In this document: piece by piece, positions 10,655 through 21,261 of the stretch | How the letters are laid out: every line of letters begins with the position of its first letter | Position numbering within the stretch: position 1 is the stretch's first letter | From: Delphinapterus leucas | Taxonomy: Eukaryota > Chordata > Mammalia > Artiodactyla > Monodontidae | DNA: 64,000 nt | Direction of reading: 5' to 3' | NCBI RefSeq assembly: GCF_002288925.2 | Contig: NW_022098049.1 | Coordinates: forward strand, 109,419-173,418 | Made by a program: the position numbers and the translations under genes | The notes under the pieces: model-generated | The model's input: the letters and a program-made list of their open reading frames with translations, nothing else | What the model was told of the DNA's origin: nothing | The model's database searches: none

Positions 10655-11112
10655 ATCCGTTTGTCATCAGATGATTGGTCTAAGCCAATCAGAGCAATCT
10701 CATTCTGCTTGACAAGGATTAGATCAGGAACAACTGTTAAGACCCAATGGAACTTGAGGGAAAATCTGGGGCTTCACATATTTCCTCACTTTGAAGGAGA
10801 TATAGGAAGAGATCATGTTATTTTCTTCATTTTCACATGTTCTTGCCTCAAAGTGTAACCTGGGAAGAACTGAACCTATATTGAGACTAAGAGAGGAGTC
10901 AGCTTGAGGGCAAAGCCAATTTGCAGAAGATAATAGATCAGAGAGATGAAAATAATCTGGGTCCTGGATGACGTTTGTTGAGCCATTAAATCAATCCACG
11001 TTGGAGTCTGCGCTGATATTAAACTTCTTATGTGGGAAAATGGATGTCCTTATTATTTCGACAGCTTTAGTTTGGTTTTCTGTTACTTATCGTCAAAGCA
11101 TTCCAACAGACA
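10655..11112 (+). mobile_element. Old ERVL-class LTR
   Basis: GATGATTGGTCTAAGCCAAT and CAGAGCAATCTCATTC near the left, then GAGCCATTAAATCAATCCAC, GGAAAATGGATGTCCTTATT and GGTTTTCTGTTACTTATCGT near the right, match the beginning and polyadenylation end of an ERVL-type LTR. The middle is diverged. Confidence 0.55.
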
Positions 11113-11149
11113 GTTGGAGATACAGTCCCTTCTTGTGGTATTTGTTAGA

Positions 11150-11566
11150 GATCTTCATAAGCTTTCCATGTCTTCTCCTTGTGGCCTGTGATAGGATTGC
11201 ATTTCCTTTACTAACCCTGCAGTACCTCACCTTGTAGTTTGGCATGGCCTCATGACTTTCCTTGACCAGTGAAATATGAGCAGAAGGGATGTGAGTCAGT
11301 TTTAGGGGAAACATTTTAGAACCAGAATACCATTCATTATTTTCTTTTTCCTCTGCTGCAGAGACAAGAAACATCCATCATGATGGCTGCTCTACTAGCC
11401 TAAGTCCCCAAAGAGAGAATGTTGAAGAGCAGATCTCTAGCCAATCCACTCCAGACCCATAATGAGGGTGACAAATAAGTCTTTGTTGCTTTAACCCCTA
11501 ATATATTGTTGTTGTTGTTCTTGTTTCTTCTTCCTGCAACAGAATCTAGCCTATCCTATAAGGGAC
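11150..11566 (+). mobile_element. ERVL-MaLR LTR
   Basis: CATGACTTTCCTTGACCAGT and GAAATATGAGCAGAAGGGAT, then TGATGGCTGCTCTACTAGCC, a degraded polyadenylation region around GACAAATAAGTCTTTGTTGC, and AATCTAGCCTATCCTAT at the end, follow the MLT1 group. It is the third LTR in a row in 1.5 kb and abuts an L2 end. Confidence 0.6.
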
Positions 11567-11589
11567 TAATATATTTCATTTATTTGCTT

Positions 11590-11740
11590 ATTTGGTTATC
11601 ATCAGTCTCTGACGTTGGATTATAAGTACTTTCAGGAGAAGGACTATGTCTGCTTTGCTCCGCATGCAACAACTTATGCCCAGCATGGTGCGTGAATGTA
11701 GCAGATTTTCAATAAATGTTTGCTGATTCAATAAATCAAA
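11590..11740 (+). mobile_element. L2 LINE 3' end
   Basis: GGATTATAAGTACTTTCAGG, AGAAGGACTATGTCTGC, CCCAGCATGGTGCGTGAATG and TCAATAAATGTTTGCTGATT reproduce the L2 3' terminus. Confidence 0.7.
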
Positions 11741-12964
11741 TAGGAGACAGAAGGATAAAAATAACTGTAATCTAACCTAATTTAAGCACATTACCTGTTT
11801 CTGCTAAACCAACTCACACACTACCCCAAATTTCCCCAAATATGTTTAATAGATTTCAGTTATGTAGAGTCTTAGAAATCACTATAGAGTCTTAGAGATC
11901 TACATGCATATATTTGCATTAGGAGAAAAGCCTTCATCATACGGAAGGGTGGAGCCAGTGCTGGCTACACTGCAAATACATTGACAAAGGAAGTGAACTG
12001 GATTATACTTTAAAAACAACTAATGTAAAACAGCTTTTGAGATTTATGAATGAGAAGATGAAAGGAAATAAAGTGTAAGCTGAAGAGAATATTTTGAAGT
12101 CAATGATCGACAAAAGGAAACCTATTGAAAACAGAAGGCCTTACACTACACAAAGCAAAAATGGAATTCATTTAAAAAGAAAAAAGACCCTAAATGTCAA
12201 AATAAAAGATGGTCCAATGCAACAGGTGTGGCATTTAGAAGCAGGGGGATATGTGGCTGGATGGGGCTCTGATGTGAGTTCTGGGGAGCGCCCTAGCTCC
12301 AGCTGGGTTTGGTGCGTTCTGGAAGATAGGCTGAGCTGGGATGAAGTTGGCTGGGCTAAAACGCTCTGAGGTAGATAAGGTGTACTTTTTGTCATGTTAC
12401 CCATTATCAGCATCATTGTGAGAATTAACAGTCACAGCAATTGTAAGTGGAGATAATTTAGTAAAAGGCAAAAGTACTGAATATCAGTGGGGAAATTAAG
12501 AGCAAATGGTGCCAAGGGCAGAACCACAGGCATTTGTCAAAGCAAGCTGCCAAATGCTCATCCTGTTTCTCCAAGCTGAGCTTTATCTTTGGGGTCTTGT
12601 GTGATGGATCAGCAAGAGTTATTGCCACTTCGGTGAACACAATACAGGGTGGAGGTGCCTTGAAATTTTAGGTTACTGGGATGATTGGAGGAAGATACCT
12701 TAAATATATGTTTACAAAAAAGAAAAGGAAAGGAAAAGAAATTCTCTGGCAATCTTGTGAGAGGGAAGAAGGATAAACTGAGGTCCTAGGGCAGATACTA
12801 GAAGATGACTCTGACAACAAGGGCTTGGGGTCCTAGAAGGAAATGAAAAGAATGCCAGGAATTACTGAATGAGAAAGGGTATTAAAGTAAGATTAAGGAA
12901 AAGGACAGGAAGTGTGGGAATGGGTCGTTGAGAACCAGGGTAGAAATGGCAATACGTTGATAGC
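11741..12964. other. Unassigned non-coding stretch
   Basis: No gene or repeat recognised. Open frames of 60-91 codons here lack domains. A purine-rich AAAGG run near 12718-12742 is the only low-complexity feature. Confidence 0.45.
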
Positions 12965-13045
12965 ATCGTTCCCATTTATAAGTCATGAAAACTAGGATTA
13001 TAGAAATTGAACAACTTGCCCGTGATGACATAGCACGTAAGTAGA
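12965..13045 (-). mobile_element. MIR fragment
   Basis: CCATTTATAAGTCATGAAAA, GAAATTGAACAACTTGCCCG and ACATAGCACGTAAGTAGA are the complement of the MIR core. The match stops where the LTR-like sequence starts, suggesting the LTR inserted into it. Confidence 0.5.
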
Positions 13046-13575
13046 TTTGTGGGGCCGTGCCCCACAGTCCTGCAATCCTTGCAACTGGCCAGCAGCGAGA
13101 CCAAAGAAAAAACCTGGAGTCAATGACAGAGACATCGATGGTTTATTGGACAGGGAATCTTACAAGTGGGAGGCAAAGCTTCTGGAGTGACACCCCACAG
13201 TGTGGCTGATCGCAGGCAGGACACGGCAGCAGTCTTCATTATTAGGGGAGGAAGAGGCTACCAGTTGTAGGGGGAATGACATCAGAAGGGCTCCCTGGTT
13301 ACCATGAGGCTGAAGGAATGTGTCGCCTACAACTTTCTGGGTTAGCGACCGTCATGAGGGCTGACATTTCTCGTTGATAACCGAACATAATGGAGTCCTT
13401 CCGGTCCAAGAGATAGAACTGTCATTAATTGGGGGTTGGGCTGATCACACCAGTAGTTATTGATTGAATGCTAAGGTTAGGAGGGTATGCCAGTAAGGTG
13501 AAGGTGAAACAGAGCCTGGTTGGGCAGGGGATGTACGAAGAGCAAGAGAGCAGCTATCTTGTGGGTCCTGCTCAT
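13046..13575 (-). mobile_element. Probable endogenous-retrovirus solo LTR, reverse orientation
   Basis: On the minus strand the right-hand part reads TCCAATAAACCATCGATG (polyadenylation signal), followed by GGTTTTTTCTTTGGTCTCGC and CAGTTGCAAGGATTGCAGGA, and ends near GTGGGGCACGGCCCCACA. This is the arrangement of the R-U5 region of a gammaretrovirus-like (class I) LTR. The rest is moderately GC-rich and unlike the surrounding A/T-rich DNA. No gag, pol or env sequence is adjacent, so it would be a solo LTR. The left and right limits are inferred, and no TSD could be confirmed. Confidence 0.5.
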
Positions 13576-13621
13576 ACAAGACCTCTCTCTGCTTTCTTCT
13601 AGTCTTTATCTATTTAAAATT

Positions 13622-13962
13622 CAATCATCCCTCAGTATCTGCAGGGGATTTGTTCTAGGACACCCACAAATACTAAAATCCACGGATGCTCAAGTCCCTT
13701 ATATAAAATGGTGTGGTATTTGCATATAACCCCAAATCCTCCTGAGTACTTTAAACCATCTCTAGATTACTTATAATACCTAATACAATGTAAGTGCTAT
13801 GTAAATAGTTATAAATATAGTGTAAATGTTATGAAATTAGTTGCCAGTGTTCTGCAAATTCAAGTTTTGATTTTTGGAACATTCTGGAATTTTTTTTCAA
13901 ATATTTTTGATATCTGGTTGGTTGAATCTATGGATGCAAAACTCAGGGATAAGGGCTGACTA
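13622..13962 (+). mobile_element. TcMar-Tigger DNA transposon (non-autonomous)
   Basis: Starts with CATCCCTCAGTATCTGCAGG, GGATTTGTTCTAGGACACCC and ACTAAAATCCACGGATGCTC. It continues with TTATATAAAATGGTGTGGTA, AACCATCTCTAGATTACTTA and TAATACCTAATACAATGTAA, and ends with TTGGTTGAATCTATGGATGC and AGGGCTGACTAT. The two ends form the imperfect terminal inverted repeats of the Tigger group. Confidence 0.82.
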
Positions 13963-14214
13963 TATGTATCCAGTATTTACTGATTAATTTGCATTATCAA
14001 TTTCTTCTTTTATTATTAATATTACTACAACCGATAATAATAATAGTTAATATTTGTTGAGTCTTTGCTATATTAAAGATGCCTTTCTTAATCCTTTACA
14101 TATGTTATTTCAGTTACTTTTTATAACAATCTTATGAAATATGTATGACCACAGTTACATAGCTGGAAAGGGGGCTATGTAAATTTCTCAATCTGAATGT
14201 GAGACTGTGAAACT

Positions 14215-14640
14215 TTGTCAGCTGCCTTCAGTGTTTGGCCTTGGTCTAGCTGTGTAACTTTGGCAAGTCATTCTGACTTTCAAAATTGCAGTTTCCTCAT
14301 CTGTTAAACAAAGATAGTTCAAAATTACATGGGGATTGGGAGATTGTGATTGACATATATACACTATTGATACTATGTATAAAATAGACAACTAATGAGA
14401 ACCTACTGTATAGCACAGGGAACTCAGTGCTCTGTGGTGACCTAAATGGGAAGGAAATCCAAAAAAGAGGGGATATATGTATAGATATAGCTGATTCACT
14501 TTGCTGTACAGTAGAAACTAACACAGCATTGTAAAGCAACTATACTCCAATAAAAGTTTTTTAAAAATTACATGGGGATTGTTTTGAATATTAAGTGAGA
14601 TAGTAAATGTGAAACTGCTTTGTAAATAATAATATGATAT
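14215..14640 (+). mobile_element. MIR SINE interrupted by an L1 insertion
   Basis: Left part: TCTAGCTGTGTAACTTTGGC, AAGTCATTCTGAC and GTTTCCTCATCTGTTAAACA. Right part after the L1: GAATATTAAGTGAGATAGTA and GAAACTGCTTTGTAAAT. The two halves are collinear with MIR. Confidence 0.7.
14339..14563 (+). mobile_element. Short 5'-truncated L1 (3' UTR only)
   Basis: Carries the 3' end of the same L1 type seen at 47.2 and 55.8 kb: CACAGGGAACTCAGTGCTC, GATATAGCTGATTCACTTTG and ACTATACTCCAATAAAAG. It is flanked by a perfect 18-bp direct repeat AAAATTACATGGGGATTG (14321-14338 and 14564-14581). It inserted into a MIR. Confidence 0.93.
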
Positions 14641-14880
14641 ATAAATGTTTATTGTTCCCACTATTACCATGATTATTCTATGGTTGAATTAGGAAGAGGG
14701 AAACCTTTTTGATAAATTTGTAGTCAGAGAAGGCCTCTGACTATCATGATCAGTGGTGCTGATTTACAATCATGAGAGACATATCAGCCAGGCCTCTATT
14801 AGAGAATCAGAACGCTTGTGATTTATTATAGGGGTCTGACCTTATGCAATCATGGGACCTTGTTAAATAGGTTATGTAGG

Positions 14881-15092
14881 GTCTTCCCTGGTGGTCTGGT
14901 AGTTAAGACTCTGAGCTTCCACTGTAGGGGCCGTGGGTTCAATCCCTCGTCAGGGAACTGAGATCCCACATACCGCAAGGCCAAAAGAAGAAAGAAAAGC
15001 TAAAATCCATTGTTGTGCAGGGAAAAAAGTAAAATGAGATGGGATGGAGAGAAGGAAAAAAAACATTAAAAAAAACTGTCTTAAAAAAAATA
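14881..15092 (+). mobile_element. Older tRNA-Glu-derived SINE (CHR-related)
   Basis: Head GTCTTCCCTGGTGGTCTGG, a B-box-like GGTTCAATCCC, and GAACTGAGATCCCACATACC mark a CHR-related cetartiodactyl SINE. It is more diverged than its neighbour. It ends in an A-rich region that continues to about 15092. No clear TSD. Confidence 0.75.
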
Positions 15093-15099
15093 GCTTATA

Positions 15100-15313
15100 G
15101 GGGCTTCCCTGGTGGCGCAGTGGTTGAGAGTCCGTCCGCCTGCCGATGCTGGGGGCGCGGATTCGTGCCCCGGTCCGGGAAGATCCCACATGCTGTGGAG
15201 CGGCTGGGCCGGTGAGCCATGGCCGCTGGGCCTGCGCATCCGGAGCCTGTGCTCCGCAACGGGAGGGCCCACAGCAGTGAGAGGCCCGCGTACCGCAAAA
15301 AAAAAAAAAAAAA
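15100..15313 (+). mobile_element. CHR SINE, short form
   Basis: Plus-oriented CHR SINE with head GGGGCTTCCCTGGTGGCGCA, B-box-like region GGATTCGTGCCCC, the CGGAGCCTGTGCTCCGCAAC block and a 19-bp A tail. A short TSD AGCTTAT is seen before (about 15092-15098) and after it (15315-15321). CpG-rich and little diverged. Confidence 0.96.
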
Positions 15314-15321
15314 AAGCTTAT

Positions 15322-16678
15322 GTATAAGTATGTCTCTTAGGTCAGTTTCAGGGGCTGCAGCCAGAAGTCACTGGGATTGGTGATCAGGGAGAGTCTGGGA
15401 GAGCTAACTGAAACCCGAGATGCAACCCATGAGGACAGACTGGAACCTACATTGGTCACTCACTAACAATTTCAAGAGGTAGTGTGAGTCACCACAGAGC
15501 TGTACATGAACCTCGTACAGGATTTGGAGAAGCTGCAGGAGATGTAGTAGGATCTGGGAGAGCTGCAGTTCTGGCTGCTGTCCTGTCCAGCAAAGTGAGC
15601 CAACAGACCAGCTAGTGAGCTGCAACAGTGCTTGATCCAACACCTTTCAAATGTAAACATAGATGCTGGGTATTTCAGCCTTGTAAATCTCAGGCAGATT
15701 TCTCTATCGCCAAACCCTGACTCTGAAACATGCAGAAAAAGGAATTCTGGGAAGTGTAGTTCCAATTTAGCTAAACTGGCATAATACAAAGCTCCCACAA
15801 TAGACTTATAGCAAAGGTAGAAAAATCAAATGCCTACAAGGGTCAAGTCATTAAAACTAATGAATGAAACAGGCTGGATTTAGGAAAGAAAGCACATGCT
15901 CCATCTAAAGGAAGCAGACTCTTTTTGGGGAGCGGGGCTCAGTAATTGATGTTTTTCTTGTTGGAAAACCTATGTGTTTTGGGGAAATTAACCTCTTGCA
16001 AATGCATGTGCTTCTTTTTCTCCTCTCGGAATTTGTGATATTTGCTTTTGACTTCTTTTTTTTTTTGCTAATTTTTATATATAGGATTTTTGGTCAACTT
16101 TATCAATATTTTCTTATGTCTTATGTTTTTGTGTCATGCTGAGAATAACTTCTCTACCAAGATAAACTTACTGAGTTTATTCTAGCTTATTGAGCACAAT
16201 GTTTTCAGACTTCTTTTTAAAGAAAAATTGAGAATATAGACTTTCACATGAAGTACCCAATTGTTCAATATTGACAACTAATTCAAATCCATTTTCAAAA
16301 CTAAGACAGACAAAACTTTGTGCTTACTTCCCACACACATCTTTTTATCATCCTCCTAATGTTTCTTAAGTGTTACGAGTGAGGCTTCAGCAGGTAAACA
16401 GGCATTCAGAGATTAAAAAAAAAAGTCTGATTCCTGTCCTTCAGAACCTCACAAATGAATGGACAGTTACTTAAACCAATAATTACAAGGTGGTAAATGT
16501 GTACAAAGCACTACAGGAGCGGAGAAAGTAAACAGGCTTCAGTGGGGGTCAGGGAAGGATTCATATATGAGTCAATATGCGAGGTTCATCTGTGGGGGAA
16601 GCAGAAGGGAAAAAGAATAAGAGAATTTCAAGCACTGAGTACAATACAGATATTTTGAAGTGTTTTATATGTTCAGGT
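15322..16678. other. Unassigned stretch with weak old-repeat traces
   Basis: No gene. Near 16370-16620 the text resembles a common ancient mammalian repeat (GATTCCTGTCCTTCAGAACC and following), but I could not name it. The minus-strand open frames of 79 and 108 codons at 15404-15798 show no domain. Confidence 0.4.
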
Positions 16679-16693
16679 CTTCCTTTATTCTTT

Positions 16694-17634
16694 TTTTTTT
16701 TAACATCTTTACTGGAGTATAATTGCTTTACAATGGTGTGTTAGTTTCTGCTTTATAACAAAGTGAATCAGTTATACATATACATACGTTCCCATATCTC
16801 TTCCCTCTTGCATCTCCCTCCTTCCCACCTTCCCTATCCCACCCCTCTAGGTGGTCACAAACCACCTAGCTGATCTCCCTGTGCTATGCGGCTACTTCCC
16901 ACTAGCTATCTTAACGTTCGGTAGTGTATATATGTCCATGCCACTCTCTCACTTTGTCATAGCTTACCCTTCCCCCTCCCCATATCCTCAAGTCCATGCT
17001 CTAGTAGGTGTGTGTCTTTATTCCCGTCTTGCCCCTAGGTTCTTCACCACGTTTTTTTAATTTTTTATTTTTTCTTAGATTCCATATATATGTGTTAGCA
17101 TACGGTATTTGTTTTTCTCTTTCTGACTTATTCACTCTATGACAGACTCTAGGTCCATCCACCTCACTACAAATAACTCCATTTCGTTTCTTTTTATGGC
17201 TGAGTAATATTCCATTGTATATATGTACCACAACTTCTTTATCCATTCATCTGTTGGTGGACACTTAGGTTGCTTCCATGTCCTGGCTATTGTAAATAGA
17301 ACTGCAATGAACATTGTGGTACATGACTCTTTTTGAATTATGGTTTTCTCAGGGTACATGCGCAGTAGTGGGATTGCTGGGTCGTATGGTAGTTCTATTT
17401 GCAGTTTTTTAAGGAAGCTCCATACTGTTCTCCATAGTGGCTGTACCAATTCACATTCCCACCAACAGTGCAAGAGGGTTCCCTTTTCTCCACACCCTCT
17501 CCAGCATTTATTGTTTCTAGATTTTTTGATGCTGGCCATTCTGACTGGTGTGAGATGATATCTCATTGTAGTTTTGATTTGCATTTCTCTAATGATTAAT
17601 GATGTTGAGCATTCTTTCATGTGTTTGTTGGCAA
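16694..17634 (-). mobile_element. 5'-truncated L1 with ORF2 C-terminus and 3' UTR
   Basis: The plus strand begins with poly-T and AACATCTTTACTGGAGTATA (the complement of the L1 3' end), then GCTGATCTCCCTGTGCTATG and CATGCCACTCTCTCACTTTG, followed by the complement of the ORF2 C-terminus. It is flanked by a 15-bp near-perfect direct repeat CTTCCTTTATTCTTT / CTTCCTGTATTCTTT (16679-16693, 17635-17649). About 940 bp were inserted by target-primed reverse transcription. Confidence 0.95.
17132..17634 (-). pseudogene. L1 ORF2 C-terminal remnant
   Basis: About 163 codons remain open on the minus strand. Recognisable ORF2p C-terminal motifs are [20 protein letters not shown] with CWWEC (the Cys-rich segment), [32 protein letters not shown] and [13 protein letters not shown]. 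The endonuclease and reverse-transcriptase domains are absent because the insertion is 5'-truncated. The frame ends early, after the LESVI motif, because of a small deletion relative to the copy at 55.4 kb. Not a host gene and not functional. Confidence 0.93.
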
Positions 17635-17649
17635 CTTCCTGTATTCTTT

Positions 17650-18581
17650 ATTGTGTCAGCTTGATATTTACTTTCAGAAACCCTCAGTGAGGTGGCAGGG
17701 AGTAAAATAGTTCGGGGCTCCGTAACATAAGTGTGATTTCAGATCTATTAGTCAGAAATCCATAACCCTACTATTCACATTACTTACTTCTTTAGCTGAT
17801 GATTCTATCGTAGCAGCTGTTTTTCTCATTAACATGTAAATCTCTCTACGAGGGAGAGAGAGTACCATGAAACTTACTTAAATAATTTTCCTCCCAGGGA
17901 ATCAGTTTTTGGAATCCTTTCTTTAGAATAGGTCTAGATAGAAGTAGAGGAAAGACTATGAGGATCCTGGGTGCCCATCTGTAGGGGAAGAAGACTGGGG
18001 TGGAATGAATCACGGAGTGGGGACAAGTGCAGAACTTAAGGGCAGATTCTATTACATTCTTAAAGTGGTCATCATGGTGAAACTTCTTCCCAAAGATAGA
18101 TTACTGACTAAGCTAGACTTGGCCAAAATTCTCTTGTTGTTCCTGGTTTGTTTCAATATGGTTGTCTGAAATCTGTGGTCAGCGTGGGTTTATTGCCTCC
18201 CATCCTTTTCAGTGTCCGAGATTTTCCATGCCCTCAATTTTTTTCCGTATGGGGAGCCAAGCTAGTGGAGTAAACATATGGGCTCAATGCTTAAAGCTGC
18301 TTTGCTTCCCATTAAGTCCATAGATGTTGCCAGATGAGGTATACTTCTTTCAGTACACCTTGACCAGAGAGACTCTTACCAAATCCTGGAAAATGGCTGT
18401 AATGTGTTTTGTCATCAGAGGAATACAGAAATTGGAAAATTTGATCAAAAACATGTGTGTGTCCTGGTCTTGTCCTGGTATCACATGTGTTTTAGGAGGC
18501 TGACATAAGGCACATAGTCCACAGACCATGAAACTGTTTTTTGTTTTTTTTTTTAATTTTGAAACTTTGGGAGGGGTCAGG
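17650..18581. other. Unassigned non-coding stretch
   Basis: No gene, RNA or repeat recognised. Confidence 0.45.
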
Positions 18582-18592
18582 ATCAGATTTTT

Positions 18593-18822
18593 ATTTAATA
18601 AATTTTTTTTTAATTTTAAAATTTGTTGGAGTATAGGTGATTTACAATGTTGTGTTAGCTTCAGGTGTGTAGCAATGTGAATCAGTTATACATCTATATA
18701 TGTCCACTCTTTTTTTTTTTTTTTTAGATTCTTTTCCCATATAGGCCATTGCAGAGTATTGAGTGGAGTTCCCTGTGCTATACAGCAGGTTCTTATTAAA
18801 TAGTTATCTATTTTATATATAC
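18593..18822 (-). mobile_element. Older L1 3' UTR fragment
   Basis: TTGTTGGAGTATAGGTGATT, TACAATGTTGTGTTAGCTTC, CCCTGTGCTATACAGCAGG and TTAAATAGTTATCTATTT are the complement of an L1 3' UTR older than the others here. It is flanked by an 11-bp direct repeat ATCAGATTTTT (18582-18592, 18823-18833). An internal poly-T run lies near 18711-18725. Confidence 0.85.
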
Positions 18823-18974
18823 ATCAGATTTTTTAAAAGATATTGCTACCTGGCAATTAAAGTCATAACCATGATTACCTTTGCCCAAATGCTTGTGTTA
18901 GTTCTTGAAAGTAAAATTGTAGGAACAGCTTGCTCTTAATATCTCTTCTAATGTTCTGGTAACTAGCTGAATCC

Positions 18975-19180
18975 TAGAGTCAGAGGGATCTTGGATTTAG
19001 CGCTAGCTCTACCAAACCCCATTTATATGACCTTGGGTAAAGTGCTCTTTCGTCATCTCAGTTTCTTTACTTGTAAAGTAGGAATGTTAATAGTTTCTCC
19101 CAAATAGCACTGTGGGAGGAAAAAAATCAAGCAAGAATGTAAAATGCTTTGTAGAATTTCTGGTGCATAGAAAACCTCGT
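18975..19180 (+). mobile_element. MIR SINE
   Basis: CTAGAGTCAGAGGGATCTTG, ATTTATATGACCTTGGGTAA, TCATCTCAGTTTCTTTACTT and AATGTAAAATGCTTTGTAGA follow the MIR order. Confidence 0.78.
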
Positions 19181-19221
19181 ACATGGTATTTATTATCATG
19201 TTTGACATAAAAGGTTCACAT

Positions 19222-19375
19222 ACAGGCTTACTTCATTGTCATTTCAGTCCTATGAGACAAGCAGAGGAATTGTTGCCACTTTTGATTTTTTTAAGTAAAG
19301 AAAAAGAAGTAGAAGTTAGGGGCTTGCCAAATATTGCATCCCAACTCAGTGGCAGAGCTAAGGCTTAAACTTAGA
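19222..19375 (-). mobile_element. MIR fragment
   Basis: AGTCCTATGAGACAAGCAGA, GGGGCTTGCCAAATATTGCA and CTCAGTGGCAGAGCTAAGGC are the complement of the MIR core. It abuts the plus-oriented MIR on its left. Confidence 0.55.
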
Positions 19376-19523
19376 TGATCTCACTACGCCACTGCTCCAA
19401 CTTGACCAAGAACGCCAAGGCTTCAACCCGAGGTATAAATTTCAAAATGTTTATCAGCAGGGAAGAGGTTCAGGGTATGGCTTTTCACTAACAGATATGA
19501 AAGTATTTCACAGTAGTAGTGAA

Positions 19524-19557
19524 TTTAACTACAGTGAATATTTTCACTGTAGTTAAA
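19524..19557. repeat. Perfect 15-bp inverted repeat with 4-nt loop
   Basis: TTTAACTACAGTGAA (19524-19538), loop TATT, then its exact reverse complement TTCACTGTAGTTAAA (19543-19557). No terminator U-run, Pol III box or coding context accompanies it. Confidence 0.95.
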
Positions 19558-20249
19558 ATATCAGTGTATCCATCTTAATACCACTTCCATCAATACTTGT
19601 ACCATTTCCTGTGATGTAGAACTTCAGGGATTTTAGATTAGTTACATTGTCAGTCTCTGAGTCTCTGGTTCTGTCTAGCAAAGGGTTAATCTCAAGAAAG
19701 TCATCTTTAGTTGAAAAGTGGAAAATAAGACAAAACCAGAAGATTCTATTTTTTCGTATCAAGTTTGTCTCATAGTATAAGATTCACATCCAATACTATT
19801 ATCCTGTGGGGCTCTAAGGCACCAACCTATAAATAGGTATCCACTCATCTCTACATCTTAATGCAAAATATATTTGTGGAGGGTTATTAACAGCCTTTAA
19901 ACTTCTCCGAATTATGTGTGTTTGTGTATTTGCTGCTTTCATCATTTCCAGTTTTATAGTAAATTATATAATATTTAGCCCTTAGCTCATGTGAGATGTC
20001 TAATGAGCACCTTATGGTCGAAATAGGGCTCTGCTATTCATGGGGGTACTGGGTAGGGACTCTGGAAGGAAGCAGAAGGAGAGAAATGGAGAAGGCTACC
20101 ATGTTGGTGTTAAAATGGTTCAAATTTAACCATACGTTCTATGTAATCACCAAGACAAAGGACAGGATTCCTTTTCTTTCCTCTATGTATGTACTGCAAG
20201 CAGACCTTCTTTGTCATAGTCCCTCCTTTTGGTGATATTGTGACATAAT

Positions 20250-20990
20250 AAAAAAATATGTATTTGGTCTTTGACCCCATTCCAGGCACAGCACTCCTAT
20301 AACACTTAGAACTTCCTAAACAGTAAGAGTGATAAAGGTGTCTTGGTGTTCATAACAAACCCCTTTCCACTACACCTGAGTTTGTGTAAATGAGGTGACT
20401 TTTGGAAAGCATATTAGGAAGGGGGTTGTTTGCCAGGGGAACCAGCCATGTGATTAGTGGGTTGGAACTTTCAGTCCCATCCCCTTGTCCTCCGGGGAGG
20501 AGAGAGGGGCTGGAGTTGAAGTGATCGGCAATGGCCAGAGATTTAATCAATCATGCCTACAGAATGAAACCTCCATAAAAACCCCAAAGAATGAGGTTGG
20601 GTGAGCTTCTGGGTGGGTGAACACGTGGAGATGGGGGGAATAGAGAGAGCGTGGAAACTCTGAGCCCCTACCCACATACCTTGACCTCTTCCTGTCGATG
20701 TTCATCTGTATCCTTTATAATACTCTTTATAATAAACTGGTAAACGTAAGTAAATGTTCCTCTGAGATCTGTGAGCTGCTTTAGCAAATTAGTCCAACCC
20801 AAGGAGGAGGTCATGGGAACCTCTAGTTTATAGCCAGTGGGTCAAAAGCACAGGTGACACCTGGATTTGTAATTGGCAACTGAAGTGGGGCCAGTTTTAT
20901 GGGACTGAGCTCCTGACTTGTGAGATCTGATGCTATCTCCAGGTAGATAGTATCAGAATGAATTAACTGTTTGGTGGGTTGGAATAAACA
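20250..20990 (+). mobile_element. Endogenous-retrovirus solo LTR
   Basis: Contains TCATGCCTACAGAATGAAAC and CTCCATAAAAACCCCAAAG, GGTGGGTGAACACGTGGAGA, CCTTTATAATACTCTTTATA with ATAAACTGG, CAACCCAAGGAGGAGGTCAT, GGGAACCTCTAGTTTATAGC and GATCTGATGCTATCTCCAGG. I recognise this order from a widespread mammalian ERV LTR family but do not assign a name. The polyadenylation signal lies near 20730. Limits are approximate; no coding region is attached. Confidence 0.7.
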
Positions 20991-21261
20991 CATATATAAG
21001 TCTTTCACATAGGAGATTTTGAGGTTAAGGGTAGAAGAATATAGGTTTCAGAGCAAAGAGGAAATAGATATAGAACCCTGGATACAGCAACATCAATAAT
21101 TGTTTGTTGAATAAATATATGGATCAAATTTAAAGAAACTCCCTCAAAATTCTGATAATAAACACTTCATAAATTTCGCTATTTCAATAACCATTAAATT
21201 ATCCTAAATTCAAATGAGAATGTCTTTGTTTAGTGCATTTGACAGATCATACTATTGATCT

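Noticed and set aside
13046..13575. Complete endogenous provirus
   Set aside because: Only LTR-like sequence is present; no retroviral coding motifs or second LTR within the window.
19524..19557. microRNA precursor
   Set aside because: The 15-bp stem is shorter than a typical pre-miRNA (about 22 bp or more plus flanks) and flanking pairing does not extend it. Kept only as a structural finding.
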